Assembly: GCA_008933995.1 (NCBI GenBank)
Contig: WARS01000032.1
Location: forward strand, 5,813,133-5,877,132
DNA: 64,000 nt
Source of the DNA: Datnioides undecimradiatus
Lineage: Eukaryota; Chordata; Actinopteri; Lobotiformes; Datnioididae
Reading direction: 5' to 3'
Shown: positions 10,074 through 21,400 of the stretch, in pieces
Layout: the number at the start of each line of letters is the position of its first letter
Numbering within the stretch: position 1 is the first letter of the stretch
Notes under the pieces: model-generated
What the model was told of the DNA's origin: nothing
Database searches by the model: none
The model's input: the letters and a program-made list of their open reading frames with translations, nothing else
Translations under genes and position numbers: made by a program

Positions 10074-10376
10074 ATTGGAGATGTTGTAGATCTCTCATCA
10101 CCAAAGGGGAATCAGATCAAATTGTCATGTTGAGATTTAACAGCAAGCAGCAAGGACCATTACTGCAGAGTAAAGCTCCATCACACAGAATCGCATCCGT
10201 CCACCAAAGCAACAGGAAGCTGTGGTTGAGGTCATTTAACCGTAAGCACACATCATTTTTGAGTCTCAGTCACAGAGAAAATCTGTTATTGAATTCAGCA
10301 ATTAAATCACATCAAATGAATTTAGTTGAAAACGTAGGGAAATCAGTGGTTGTGTGCCACAGAAGAAAGTATCAAC

Positions 10377-12438
10377 TCATCCCTTTTGAGTCTTTTTCTT
10401 CTCTTTGTGTTCCTTCAAATTTTTGTTCTTCTTGGGCACAGCCTCCTCATTTCCTTCATCACCCTGATCCTCATCATCAGCTGCCTCTTTGGGTTCCTCA
10501 GTTTTATCTCTTTCTTTCTTCTCCTTGATTTCTTCATCCTTGGCTCTCCTGGCTCTCCTGTCCTTTAATTTCCCAGCTCTTTGCTTCATGAGTTTTTTAT
10601 CTGGCAGTGGCTTGTTTCTGAGCCCTCTTGATCCTCGTGCTGTTGCCCCTCTCTTTGACTTTTCTCTTTTGGTTTCTCCATCGTCATCTTCCTCCTCCTC
10701 TTCATCATCAAGGTCTGGCAGCCACCAGAACATGACATCCCATAGAGTTGTCTCAGGCTAGAGGGGAACAACATGCTAAGAAGTTTGGTTTTACATGTGC
10801 AGGTGCCTTTAAATTGGATGACAAAATAAAATGATCACACCAATCACAAAGGCCTTTTACCTCAGGTGGGTGTCCTCTGTGACGTAATGCACTTGACCGT
10901 CTCACTGTCAATCCAACATCTTCCTCCACTGCCCTCTGACCACGCAGAGTTTCTGTGTTTTGAACAGAGACCACTCAGTCACTGCAGGCCTGTCATTTGG
11001 TCATTGGACTTTTTGCTAGTTTACTTGCCATGAAGCCTCTGAAAGCCAGAGGTGAGCACCAGGATGGTAATGGCCACAAACAGGCAGCGGTTGAGGGTGA
11101 CGTTCTCCCACGGTGTTTCAGTGTTACTCAGGTTTTGGATGGACAAAGCTTTGTGCAAGGATGCTGGAGGATGTACAAGAAGGAGGGGAGGAAGTACAAG
11201 AAGGAGGAGAGGAAGCATTTATTGTGATGCAGTCACGTAAGTAGATGACAAGGACTGAGCAGAAAGATGGGAATAACCAACTTGTTCTGGGAAAGCTGGG
11301 GTCCCTGGGTAAAGTCCTGGGTTCTGCACGGGGTTGCGGTGGAACTGGAGCCATTTCCTGTTGGGAAACAAGATGTAGCCACTTAAGGATGTAAACACTG
11401 TTACAACTGATTATGTTGGTTGTTTTCCAACTAACCTCTCTGACTTTCCTCATAGACATTTCTGAAAAACAGACAGATGGCAATTAAGTGTTGATGTAAA
11501 TCAAAGACAACAAACAAACCCAAACAACCACCAATCTGGAATTTATTTACTACATTAATTATAAAAATAATGCAAGATTGTATATTGTTTTCTCACAAAA
11601 ACAAACATGAGCCCCTACCAACATACTCACAGTGATTCTAGTATAATGTTTAGCATACCATCTTGGTGTACTGTGTAAACATGCTAACATTTGCATATTA
11701 GCACAAAACACAGAGTCCATCTGCTGCTAATGGGAATTTCAGCAGTTCTGGGTGTAATTTGTCATAAACATAAGTGTTTGATAATTATAAGTAAGTAATA
11801 GGACAAATTATAGTTTTGACCTGATGATAGTGACTGATCAAATGTTATTATTAAAGTCAAAGCTCATCTTCAGGATTACTGGCAGGATTACATTAGGGTT
11901 TGTACTAAATCTAATTGTCCAATAGTTGCTGTGATATTTCAAAAGCCACAAATGTCAAGTTCATGGTGGCGTGAGAGGAAAAGTCAGGCAAACACTCGCT
12001 GAAGTCATTGGGATTCATAACAGGCTCAACAAAATGATTTCAGTCTGGTCCAAAGTGCTGCCAAATAAAAATTCATTCTCCCACATGGTGTTTTTAAACT
12101 TAACTCAGTCTCACAAGGATTTTGGGTGTTTGGAGAGACTGAGGCTCATTACGCCCACCATCTCTTCAGCATGGCTGAGGTGCATTATCACTCTGTTGCC
12201 TTTGACCAGGAGTCATATTTCAGTGGCTCACTGTGCTGCTGCTGCAAAGTATTTATAGATTTGAACAATATATATACAATGGATAAAAGCTTTCATGTGG
12301 AGGCGTTACAGATTCTGTGTGTGTGTGTGTGTGTGTGTCGCCACCTGGTCTGCAGATCTGTCGAACAGGCTTCTGTGGAGGAGGATCTGCTCTTGGTGGC
12401 CCTAACTCCTCTTCAAATGTCTCAAAGCTTTCTTCCAT
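10377..12438 (-). CDS. jsrp1: Junctional sarcoplasmic reticulum protein 1 (JP-45)
   Basis: Exons on the minus strand: 12438-12345 (MEESFETFEEELGPPRADPP…), a 26-nt micro-exon 11461-11436 (MSMRKVRE), 11357-11282 (Pro-rich), 11163-11029 or 11025 (membrane exon), about 10952-10861, and 10757-10377. Phases fit throughout, giving about 262-266 residues (human about 331). The key match to human is ETPWENVTLNRCLFVAITIL against LPWGDLSLNKCLVLASLVAL, a single membrane segment at roughly residues 92-107 preceded by the conserved PW-(E/G)-(N/D) motif. The last exon has a DLDDEEEEEDDD acidic stretch followed by a highly basic, Lys/Arg/Glu-rich tail, as in mammals. The family sits in the junctional sarcoplasmic reticulum of skeletal muscle, where it contacts the dihydropyridine receptor and calsequestrin. 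The donor of the membrane exon is ambiguous (GC or GT). The order sf3a2-jsrp1 agrees with human. Confidence 0.9.
11625..12025 (-). repeat. Diverged percomorph interspersed repeat in jsrp1 intron 1
   Basis: Recognisable pieces include AACATGCTAACATTTGCATATTAGCA, with its nearly palindromic TTAGC/GCTAA motifs. They also include TCTAATTGTCCAATAGTTGCTGTGATATTTCA and CAAGTTCATGGTGGCGTGAGAGGAAAAGTCAGG, shown here only as landmarks. The same family appears at about 14398-14524, 30120-30310, 32050-32800 and 59235-59295. Its class is uncertain to me (possibly a non-autonomous DNA element). Confidence 0.6.
12316..12338. repeat. (TG)n microsatellite beside the jsrp1 exon 1 donor
   Basis: Eleven-plus TG units. 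On the jsrp1 transcript they read as CA repeats that start six bases into intron 1, right after the donor CCAG|gtggcg. Confidence 0.95.
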
Positions 12439-13159
12439 TCCTTCCCTTAGAGAGAGAAAGAGAGAGAAGGAGAAGAAGAAGAGGAAGAAGATGTAGTGTC
12501 TCAAAAGTGAGTTTGTTAAAAATGATTTTGCAGATTTCTGATATGCATATTACACATTGCCTTGCATATGAATCTGGCTGGGGTTGGAGGTCAGTTCATC
12601 CTGTGGATGAATATTTTTAGAAAAGCTTTTTTTTTGCCAGCTATTACCTTCCAGAAACAAGAGGATTGAATGAATCACAATGTCATTGCAGTTGTTCTTA
12701 TCAGTATTCTTCACATTGTATCGCAGAAGAAAAGTTATTTCCATTGTCTCGTCAGCGTTTCATTTTGGCTGCACAAAATGATACAAGTAAAAGGTCAGCT
12801 TCCCCAGTTTATGAATAAAACTGAAGCAGTTTCCTGACCTTCACATTTACAGATGAATGCTGTGAGGCCCTTATGTCTTACATGACATTTCTACACGGAC
12901 ATTGAGCTAATGTCCTAGCAGCCCTATAAATAGATGAAGCAATGCCACTGGAGAGACAGATGGATACACACTGCATATGAATACACAAAAAAGAAAATGC
13001 CTGATGTTACTATTTTACCCCTGCCAGCCCGACCCTGTGATGAGGCCTCACCTTTTGACCCCGATTGAAATAAGGACTCGACCTACCTGCCTCGACATTT
13101 GGGGTCCCCTGAGCAGCGTCGTGGGAACCTTTGTCACAGAGCCTGTTGTTCCTCTGCAG

Positions 13160-13339
13160 AGATGGCAGGAGAGTCACTCTCCACACTGTCTGACAGCCAA
13201 GCACAGGTGCCAGAGAATGAAAAAACAAAAAGAATTGAGTGTCAGTCAGACGCGTTGACTGAGGCAGGGTTGACATTAACATGTGCCACACAGCTGTCAC
13301 ATCCCAAGAGAGGGGCTGAGGGGGAGGAGAAGGCCACAG
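13160..13339 (+). other. Exon-like segment with an ATG (possible first coding exon)
   Basis: A good acceptor (gttgttcctctgcag) is followed at 13162 by ATG and 59 open codons rich in Ser, Glu, Thr and Gln (it begins MAGESLSTLSDSQAQVPENE). The frame reaches a CACAG|gttaga donor in phase 1, just before an in-frame TAG. The composition is like a disordered N-terminus. It lies 720 bp upstream of jsrp1 on the opposite strand. I recognise no family, and a chance arrangement is possible. Confidence 0.25.
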
Positions 13340-14397
13340 GTTAGACCAAGTTTTGGAAAACTCTGAGCCATGTTGGAAAAAATGTTAATTGCAATTTACA
13401 ATATTTTTTTTATCTGGTATCAAAGGAGTTACAAGTCTTCAATACCACAGATTTTGAACAACACCCTAAAGAATGATAAAAAACATCATCAAATCATGTG
13501 TTCAGAAAACATAGAGGAAGCAAAGATTTGCAGAGATTGTGTCAAGCTTTTATTTTAAGATGCTTTCCCCTCTTTAAGCTGACATTATAACACTTTTGTA
13601 TTTCACCAGCAGAGAGCACCACTGTACTTGGATGGTGCAGTCAATCTCCGGCGGCTCTGCTCTTACAGATGAAGTCTATAGTCTGTCAGACAGACTTGCT
13701 GTCAGGCAGATTAACAGCGGGGCTGACACATTTCCTTTTTATGAGCTGACCACCAGCCATACCCTCTATCAAACACACCAGACCTTTTATCAGTATATTT
13801 TGAAATTGAATCATATTCTTTATACTCCCTTGCTGCATCTTTCTTCAGCAGTCTTTTCAACTGAATGAGTCAAGTGGATTTCATCATACTGTGTGTGTTT
13901 GTGTGTATGTGTTGCGAAGCTGTCAGGCAAATTCACCCTCTTTACATGATATGCAGGCCGTTAACAAGAAGCAGTGTAAACAGATGTAAAGATGATTGGG
14001 TTATATCAGGGTGAGGTGGTTGCAGGCCACCTTTATGTGGGAGGGGAGAGGAAGTGTTGGTAAACAGACTTGTGGCGATGTTGATGACTCATACCTTTGC
14101 TGGGACTCTGCCCAATTCCAGCTGAATCACACATTGCTATACCCATCAGTAATCACTTCGAATTGGACATAAGCTCTGTAACCTTTGCCTTGGGGAGACT
14201 AACCAAGAGAAGGCTGGGCCCCCAGATGGTAGCCAGAGCTGCATCATATGACACAATGTACAAAAACTGACCCAACCTATTTCTGTCAGTCGTTTCAAAC
14301 ACGTCAAAAAACTCTTCTACTTTGTCTAACAAACATTTTACCCTCATCAAGATGGCATCTGAGAGTTACATCACCATCTTCTAATCATCCACTTTGC

Positions 14398-14524
14398 TCC
14401 AGACTGAAATGTATCAACAAGTATTGAATAGCTTATTGAAATGGTGAAGGTGATAAACATAAATATGCTCCTATTGAACTAAACTTCAGCATGTTAGCAT
14501 TTAGCCCAAAGCACAGTTGTGCCT
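14398..14524 (+). repeat. Internally deleted copy of the TTAGC-type interspersed repeat
   Basis: It opens with CCAGACTGAAATGTATCAAC and closes with AGCATGTTAGCATTTAGCCC and AAAGCACAGTTGTGCC. These are the two ends of the family also seen in jsrp1 intron 1, with most of the middle missing. Confidence 0.55.
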
Positions 14525-16919
14525 ACACACCTGTTTTGTAGAAATTTTAATAAAACACTATATAAATAAAACAAACAATGTAACATTTTAAAATATTGTT
14601 TGCATAATACATCATTTCTTTTTAAGCCACCAGTTAATGAGGTTCAAATTGTATTTTCACACAAAATAGCAAATATGATTTTCAACAACCTTACCTACCC
14701 TAATTGCTTCCCTCCTTGACCTCCAGTTGATCTTGTGCAGAGGACAGTCTTGTTACAGTGCTGAGTCCATGTATAGAGTGTGCACTGTTCCGTATGATAT
14801 GCATGCATGTGTATGATGGTGAATCTCGTATCCAAGTGTACAGAACACACAGTGAACATATTAGTGGCATCATGTGTTCATTTAGTGTTAGTCTTGCTTA
14901 TAATGAGCTCGTCTGCAGACCTAATTGACCAAATGCACACACTCACCCCACTGATTTGTCAGTGCTTATTAGTCCCAAGGATACAGCTTCACCACTAGTT
15001 GGAGTGCATCATCTGTGTCAACAGCTCTGATTAAAAAGGGCATTTGATTTGGAGAAATTAATTCCTTCAAATCTAATATTACACTGGGCCTGAAGATGTA
15101 TTCTTTAATTCTCTTTCATTAGGTAATCCAAGCTCCATCTTTTTTACTCTCAACACGCAGTCAAACTCTGCAAAGTCTGGGCCAAAGTCTTAAGGAGTGT
15201 TTCAAGGGCAACACAGGCCCTCCTGTGGGCGCTTTGTGCCCACTAAGGTGAGCAAACATTGCCCGCGGACATTTTACGTTCCAAATTCAGGCACAGGAGA
15301 GATTGGTGCTGGGTGAAGCTTTCTGTCCCTGTTTGTCCTTACATAATGGGGACTGTGCTCAGAGGACACACTGACTGCCCAGTGCCCAGTGGGAGCTGCT
15401 CTATGTCCTTCCTCACTGAGGGGTATGGTGATGCGTGAAAAAAACATTAACTGTGTAGTCTATCAGGATCTCACATGCTTGAATGACTTATGGGGACATG
15501 AATTAATATTGGGTATAATGGTTGTTGTGTTAATTTGCAGCCATTATAAAAAGAGCTGATGTGTTTTATAAAGCTAACAGTGAAAGACGATGTGTTGTAG
15601 CACCTGACTTCATTCTTGATCTTGCAAAGTTCGACCACACAGTCACAAGTGAAGGTCTGTATAGCATCCTTTTCTGGAGCTGCACACTGTAAAACAAGGA
15701 CTTCATCAGCAGAGTTTTCTTCTTTGTCTTAATTGTCACAACAGTTACTAAGCTTACAGGATCAAGATCTGTTGACATGTAAGCCTAGTAACTGCTATGA
15801 TTTAATTCACATCTCTTTCAAACGTCTCATCCATGTCTGCTTTAAAGTCAATAAGTTTGTTCTTGACCTTGGAAATAGCAATTAACTAAAAGCTTTCCTG
15901 CTTAATTTGTCAAATATTAGCACAGATCTAAATGGAAAAATGCCCAAAAGTCATTTTTATTATCAGCTGCATCTCGACTTTCACTAAAACCATTAAACCA
16001 CTTGTGACTCGGACTTGTCTTGGACAGTATCAGAGATGACACTTGTTCGGATGAAGTGAAGAATTGAACTTGGAGCTGAAGCTGCCAAGCTGCTGAGCAG
16101 AAAAGGAAAATGATTTATCCTCTGTGGATCTCCCTGCATCTTCCTGAATTCTTGTTCTTTAACGACATTCAGCTCTCACTGGCGAGCTGTGCTTCACTGA
16201 CTCTTTGGAGCAATGTCAGCACTTCTAAATTCAATTATTCACGTGCAAGGAACGTGCATAGGTTGTATGTTTACTGTTCACATGAGGAAATATGGAAAAA
16301 TTTACATTAATTTGCATTACAGTTTTTCTGCATAATATATGTTGGAAAACAAAGTATTTAGCAGAAATGTAGCATTTGCCTTGTGTGTAAGTGTTGTGAA
16401 GCTAGATCCCTGTGTCTTTACACGCACTGACAAGAGCGTTTGTGCTCGATATGTTGCTGACCCAGCAGTGCAACCCTCCTCAGAGACTTGTGTGTGTAGA
16501 TGAAATCAACCCATATACATGTCTTTAATTTCTCCTATAAAGCAGTCTGTAAACAATTTTTAGCTATTCTTCAGTCACACAGTCTCAATAACTTTGTTTC
16601 TTTATTTTTAAAGATTACTATTATGGACAACAAAAAGCTGTTAATCCTCAGGGAGAATCTGTAGGGCTGAACTAGCAATCCTGATTTATCAGACAGCTGC
16701 ACAAGACAACCAGCATGCCTTCCAGTGTAGATATCAGCCTATGTGTTTAACATCCTCCTTCTCAGATGTGCTGACAGTGTAAAACCTGTGTTTGAAGAGG
16801 AATGACACCGGATCCACAAGGATTCAGTCTTATGTCTCAGAGCCGCTCGCCTTTCACTTTGAATCTTAAACCAAAGCCTTCATGTTCTCTTGGAGCCACT
16901 GTGAGACTCTGTGTATCTC

Positions 16920-17005
16920 TTCAGGCAGCTCACTCAGCCTTTTGATCTTTCGGAGACCACAACATGTAACTGACCGGATCATGAGTTTGAGTCCTGCCGA
17001 GTTCA
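16920..17005 (+). repeat. Possible decayed tRNA-derived SINE head
   Basis: An A-box-like GCAGCTCACTCAG (about 16925-16937) is followed after the expected spacing by ACCGGATCATGAGTTTGAGTCC (about 16973-16994). The latter resembles the anticodon-arm and B-box (GGTTCGANTCC) part of teleost tRNA-SINEs. The acceptor stem cannot be closed, so it is not a functional tRNA gene. Confidence 0.3.
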
Positions 17006-18084
17006 CGGGGGAACACTCTGCTGCATATCCGGACTGTGCCCTGAGGCAGATAAATGTTGAAATGTCCAAACAATGTGATAATCTGTCCCTCAGTTTCCCT
17101 CAGTACCGGGGAGGCAGGCAGAGGTGTGGCGTCCTGAGAGAGGAGCTGGTAGTGAGACGCTGGGACATGCTGGCTGCAAAGACTGGCACAGGGAATGGGA
17201 TGATCTGAGCAGATTAATCGAACCATTTTCATCATGTGCAGGCTATGAATTTCCTCCCATTGATCTTTTTCTCGAAATATCTTGAAGCCTCCTTTCGTCA
17301 TTATTGGAAGAGAGCAGATTGAGGGAAGATGAGAGAACTGAGCAGCAAGGAGGAGTAATTGGTTCGAGATATTGGATTTCTTAAAAGGCAAAGGGAATTG
17401 GTGGTGCTTGATCATGAATATTAAGTTCAACTGTATCATCTCACTGCCACAAAGCTCATTGTCTATTTTTACTTTGATCCCGAGGTGTTATGACAGTGAT
17501 CTCTTTTGTTTTAACCTGACGCACATCATTTTTCCTACTCTCTTGTTTTGTCCTCTGTTTCGTAACTTTTCCTCCCAGTGCTAACCTTTTCAAACTGGTT
17601 TGACATTTATTCATTTCTGTTTGTTTCTTTACAGAGGCGTGACTGAGTGATGGGCTCTTTTAAAGAAATGAACCACTTCACTTTCACAGTCAAACACCTG
17701 AGACTTGCTTGGTTTTAATATGTATAGTCCCCCTCCCCACCTCCCTCCCTCTCCTCCTCCTGTCTCTCATTGTGTCTGTCGGCCGTTTTATTGATAGGGT
17801 AATTTGCCCTGAGATTGTACTGTGGTCTCCTGGGTGCTATGTGTATTAATTACCATCTATTCATCTGAGACTGTTCAGCCTTTCAGCATGCTCCAGAGCA
17901 GCGGTTTCAGGCCAATGCTTCACAGCTTCTGTCACGGCCCTAATGCTCCAACAGACGCACGTGTGCCTGTGGGAGACGAGTAATGTGAAACTTCATGCGC
18001 CGAGGAAGACTATGATTTATTGTTACTGCTGCTCAGCGATGGCTGCGTTATTGACATCTAGAAGTGTCCCAGCATACAAGTGAG

Positions 18085-18495
18085 CGGTGCTGGACGAAGT
18101 ATGTATAGCTTAAGTAAGAGTAGTAATATCACAGTGTAGAAAAACTGTGGAGTAAAAGCCCTACTGAACGGCCCTTTTCAGTACAATATATATACCATAT
18201 TATTGGATTATAATTATTGACAAAGGAATGTGTTCAAGCTTAATGTTACAGGTGGTAAGGGAGTACATTTTAATTACTTTATATGCTGTGTACCTGCAGG
18301 GTAAATGGTGAATTTCTCCCTGGGGATCAATTAAGTCTTATCGTAATCTATAGCAATACATAACAATGACTTTCATGATTAAACTGTATTTTGTATTCAT
18401 AATCTGAATCTGCAAAGTAAATTAGTAGAATTAGAGTAGAATTATAAAGTAAAAAAATAGAAATACCCAAGTAAAGCATAAGCACTTCAATACTG
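18085..18495 (+). repeat. Percomorph interspersed repeat with embedded LINE-like tail
   Basis: It starts GTGCTGGACGAAGTATG and runs through AGTAATATCACAGTGTAGAAA and the ATATTATTGGATTATAATTA block. It continues to CTGAATCTGCAAAGTAAATTAG and AAATACCCAAGTAAAG. This is the family also found at 6048-6700. Inside it, about 18303-18350 (AAATGGTGAATTTCTCCCTGG, then GGATCAATTAAG) looks like the tail of an L2-type LINE inserted or captured within the copy. Confidence 0.65.
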
Positions 18496-21400
18496 GACCT
18501 AAAGCTCATAAATTGGATAAATGTATTAATTCCCACCTTTGCACTGGTCTGTACATATTAAATTTTAGAATCAATCATCTCATTTGATTTTTGTCTTCAC
18601 TGCGGTCCTAGACCACCCCTCACACACATGCACACACACAAGTATAATGGTAGGAATAGCCTGGGAGGTGTGTGGTGGGCTTGCATATTATTTGTGTGCA
18701 CACTGGTCTATAATCAATAACTCATTCCTCAAGATGAGTTTGAGAAACTGCTAATCAATTTAAGATGAAGCTTTCATTTGTACACAGTGAGGTTGAGGCA
18801 GGAAGATGGAGGGAGAGCAGAGAAACAGAGGAGGGGGTCATTTTTGTCTTGCAAAGACTGATAAATAATTAAACACATACAAATGGAGGTAGAGGCGAAA
18901 TGAAAAGTATACAGATCTGATTGTTCCAAGCAATCAATTGCTGTTTACTTATTGTTTTATCTCAGCCTGTCTGACTCTCAGTAGAGATATACAGTACCTC
19001 TGATTGGGCATCCAACAACAGCACAGTCACATCTCTGTCTTGCAGAATTTAAGCTCTGTTTCATCCTGAACAAAAAAGTTACCTCTTCTTGTAATCCTGT
19101 TCTTACACAATGGCTGTTAAGAGGACTGACTGCTGCATGACAACATCCTAAATCCTCCTCTCACTCATCCGGCAGGTTTCTTCTTCTTAACCCAGTCAAG
19201 AAGCCTACATGCACCTAGTTTCTTTCTGCCCCACTGAGCCATCAGTGGCTGTGTTCAACCTGTGCATTAGGAATATAATCCTCTAAGGCTTTATGAGCAC
19301 GATAAGTAAGTGGCTAGAGGGCAAGTGTGACAAAATATCTTGTACAAGTGGCAGTTTTGTGAGTCGACTTACATGTTTTATTAAAGTGGGAGTAAATTAC
19401 TGTTGTAGCAAAACTGTATCAGAGTAAATGTGAAAAGTAGGCTGTTTAAAATATAGATTTGTTCTAGTCAATTCAACCAAATACACAGATTTCTGAGATT
19501 CAGTCTGATTGCAGTTAAATGCTATAAGGACTTAAGGTTCATAGTCTATGTGTGATGTTGAAAATAGCAGTTGGAAAATGGGACATCCGGATGAGCAGTG
19601 TGCTCGTTTCACCTGACTTTTTATTGCAAACCTCTTTTTTAAAAAATGACTGTTAAATGCACCAGAGTGTCTGATCAGACGACAGGGTCACAGTATCTAG
19701 ATGTCCAGTTAGTTAAAAACCACGTGTAAACACATTTAGATGAGTAATATTCAAAGAAGTTAACATTTCTGCCATGATATTGAGCAGGATTCATCCAGAC
19801 GTGATGCATATTTGTGAAGCATTACCAAATCCCAGAGAAACGTTCTAAGGGGCTTTTGTCAAATGATAATTAAGTAGGCCTACATTTCCTGACCATTACA
19901 GATTAAAAGCACCAGTCCACAAATGATCAGTAACCATTTCAACTATATTTGATTGATTGTAATTTCTTAATTTCTTATTGTGTTTCCAGTTTTTGTCTTC
20001 TCTTTTGCCTTTTTTGTAAAGATTGATGTGACGCTGGGTCTAAAAGTAAGTATAAATAATAATAATTCACTTAAGGACTTACTATTTATTTATCAATGAA
20101 CAAAGACAAACTCATACAATAGCACACCTATAAAAGGTATGCAGTATGTAGCTGTTTACCATTTTTAGAGACAACAAGCTTCAGAGACACAAGTCAGTGC
20201 TGTTGTCTTCTTCTGTTTAGCATGCACCTCTGCAGCAGCTTCATTTGAAATCTCAATTATGATGTGTTTGTCACACCGTCGCTGACTGAAATGAACATCG
20301 CCACCATTTTCTTTTCTTTTCCTGAGATATTTTACCCTCAGTGCCCCTCGATGCCTCTTTCACTCCGCCGTGTTTGTGTGTGAGCAGCCTTTCAGCCGGC
20401 CCCTGGTTGTCAGCTGATTGTAGATAATTACAGCTATTTGACTGCAGCTTTCACAGCCAGTCTTTTCTGGAGGCACTTACAGAGGGAGAACATGCCAAGC
20501 AGAGGCCCTTAACTGCCTCTGCGGATAACTGCAGACACAATGGCAGAGTGAATATGATAGAATATCTGACCGATGCTGGTGCTGTCAGGTATTCACACAT
20601 TCACAATTCCCTTCTTTGAAGATGCAAGCACTTTTCAAGGGGAACTGTTCCAAAATGTTTTCGAAATCTAACTAAAACATCTACACTCAGAATGAATGTC
20701 TATTTTTTATTTTTTATTTTTTTGATCGAGAAAATAACTTAAAACTAGACACAATTTGGTGCCAGTTTCAGTGGAAATTGAGTTCCAGCTTGGTGTAGTA
20801 ATGTAGAGAGTGGCCCGTTCTCTCACATATTATGAGACTAATCCTGGTTTGAAGGACCGTAATTGTTCTCGAGCTGTCGTACATTAGCTACATGCCTCTC
20901 AGCTCAGTGCTATATCCAGAACAGTAGGAATGAGTCAGACTCTTTATGATGACAGCTCTCCCCGTCTTTCTCTGTCTCCCTCTCTTTCTCTCGCTGCCTG
21001 ACACTTTTTTCTCTTCCCAGTCTTTCTCTTTTCTTTGCTCATTGTCTTCTGCGCCTTCACTCCTTCCCTCCCTCCTTCCTTTGCCATCTCTTGCTTACAT
21101 AAGCCGAGCAGAACGGTGACAGTGGAGACTTGAGGACTCATCACAGCCCCTCACTCACCAGGAACCCCCCTTCTGTCTGTCTCCTTGTTTCATGGGGAGC
21201 CATGACAGCTGCACACTTGACCGCAGGCGAAAGCGGATAATAGCAAGAGAGATCAAAGCAGAAAAAGATAACACACAGGCTCACATGCACTTTCCATCTT
21301 TCTCTCTCCCACAAACACTCCTTCTCTCTGACTCTCACTTGACATACACGAGGTACTTTCTTTTTTTCAAAGTGGTCCCAAAAGTTCAAAGCAATAACCC

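Larger units (their letters stand above)
9697..10376. other. Tail-to-tail interval between sf3a2 and jsrp1 (no AMH)
   Basis: This 680-bp interval holds the sf3a2 3' UTR, the jsrp1 3' UTR and their poly(A) signals. It has no open frame resembling AMH or any other TGF-beta ligand, although mammals carry AMH at this position. Confidence 0.85.

Noticed and set aside
10127-10761. Plus-strand frames across the jsrp1 last exon
   Set aside because: They are antisense shadows of the Lys/Glu-rich jsrp1 coding exon (giving Ser/Leu/Phe-rich products).
16930-17439. 169-codon minus-strand frame
   Set aside because: No recognisable motif, mixed composition, and it overlaps a probable SINE remnant and an opposite-strand frame; kept only as a note in findings.
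21141-21203. Short minus-strand ATG frame (MAPHETRRQTEGGFL) ending at a strong donor at 21159
   Set aside because: Only 15 codons, no supporting second exon on the minus strand was found, and isolated good donors are common.
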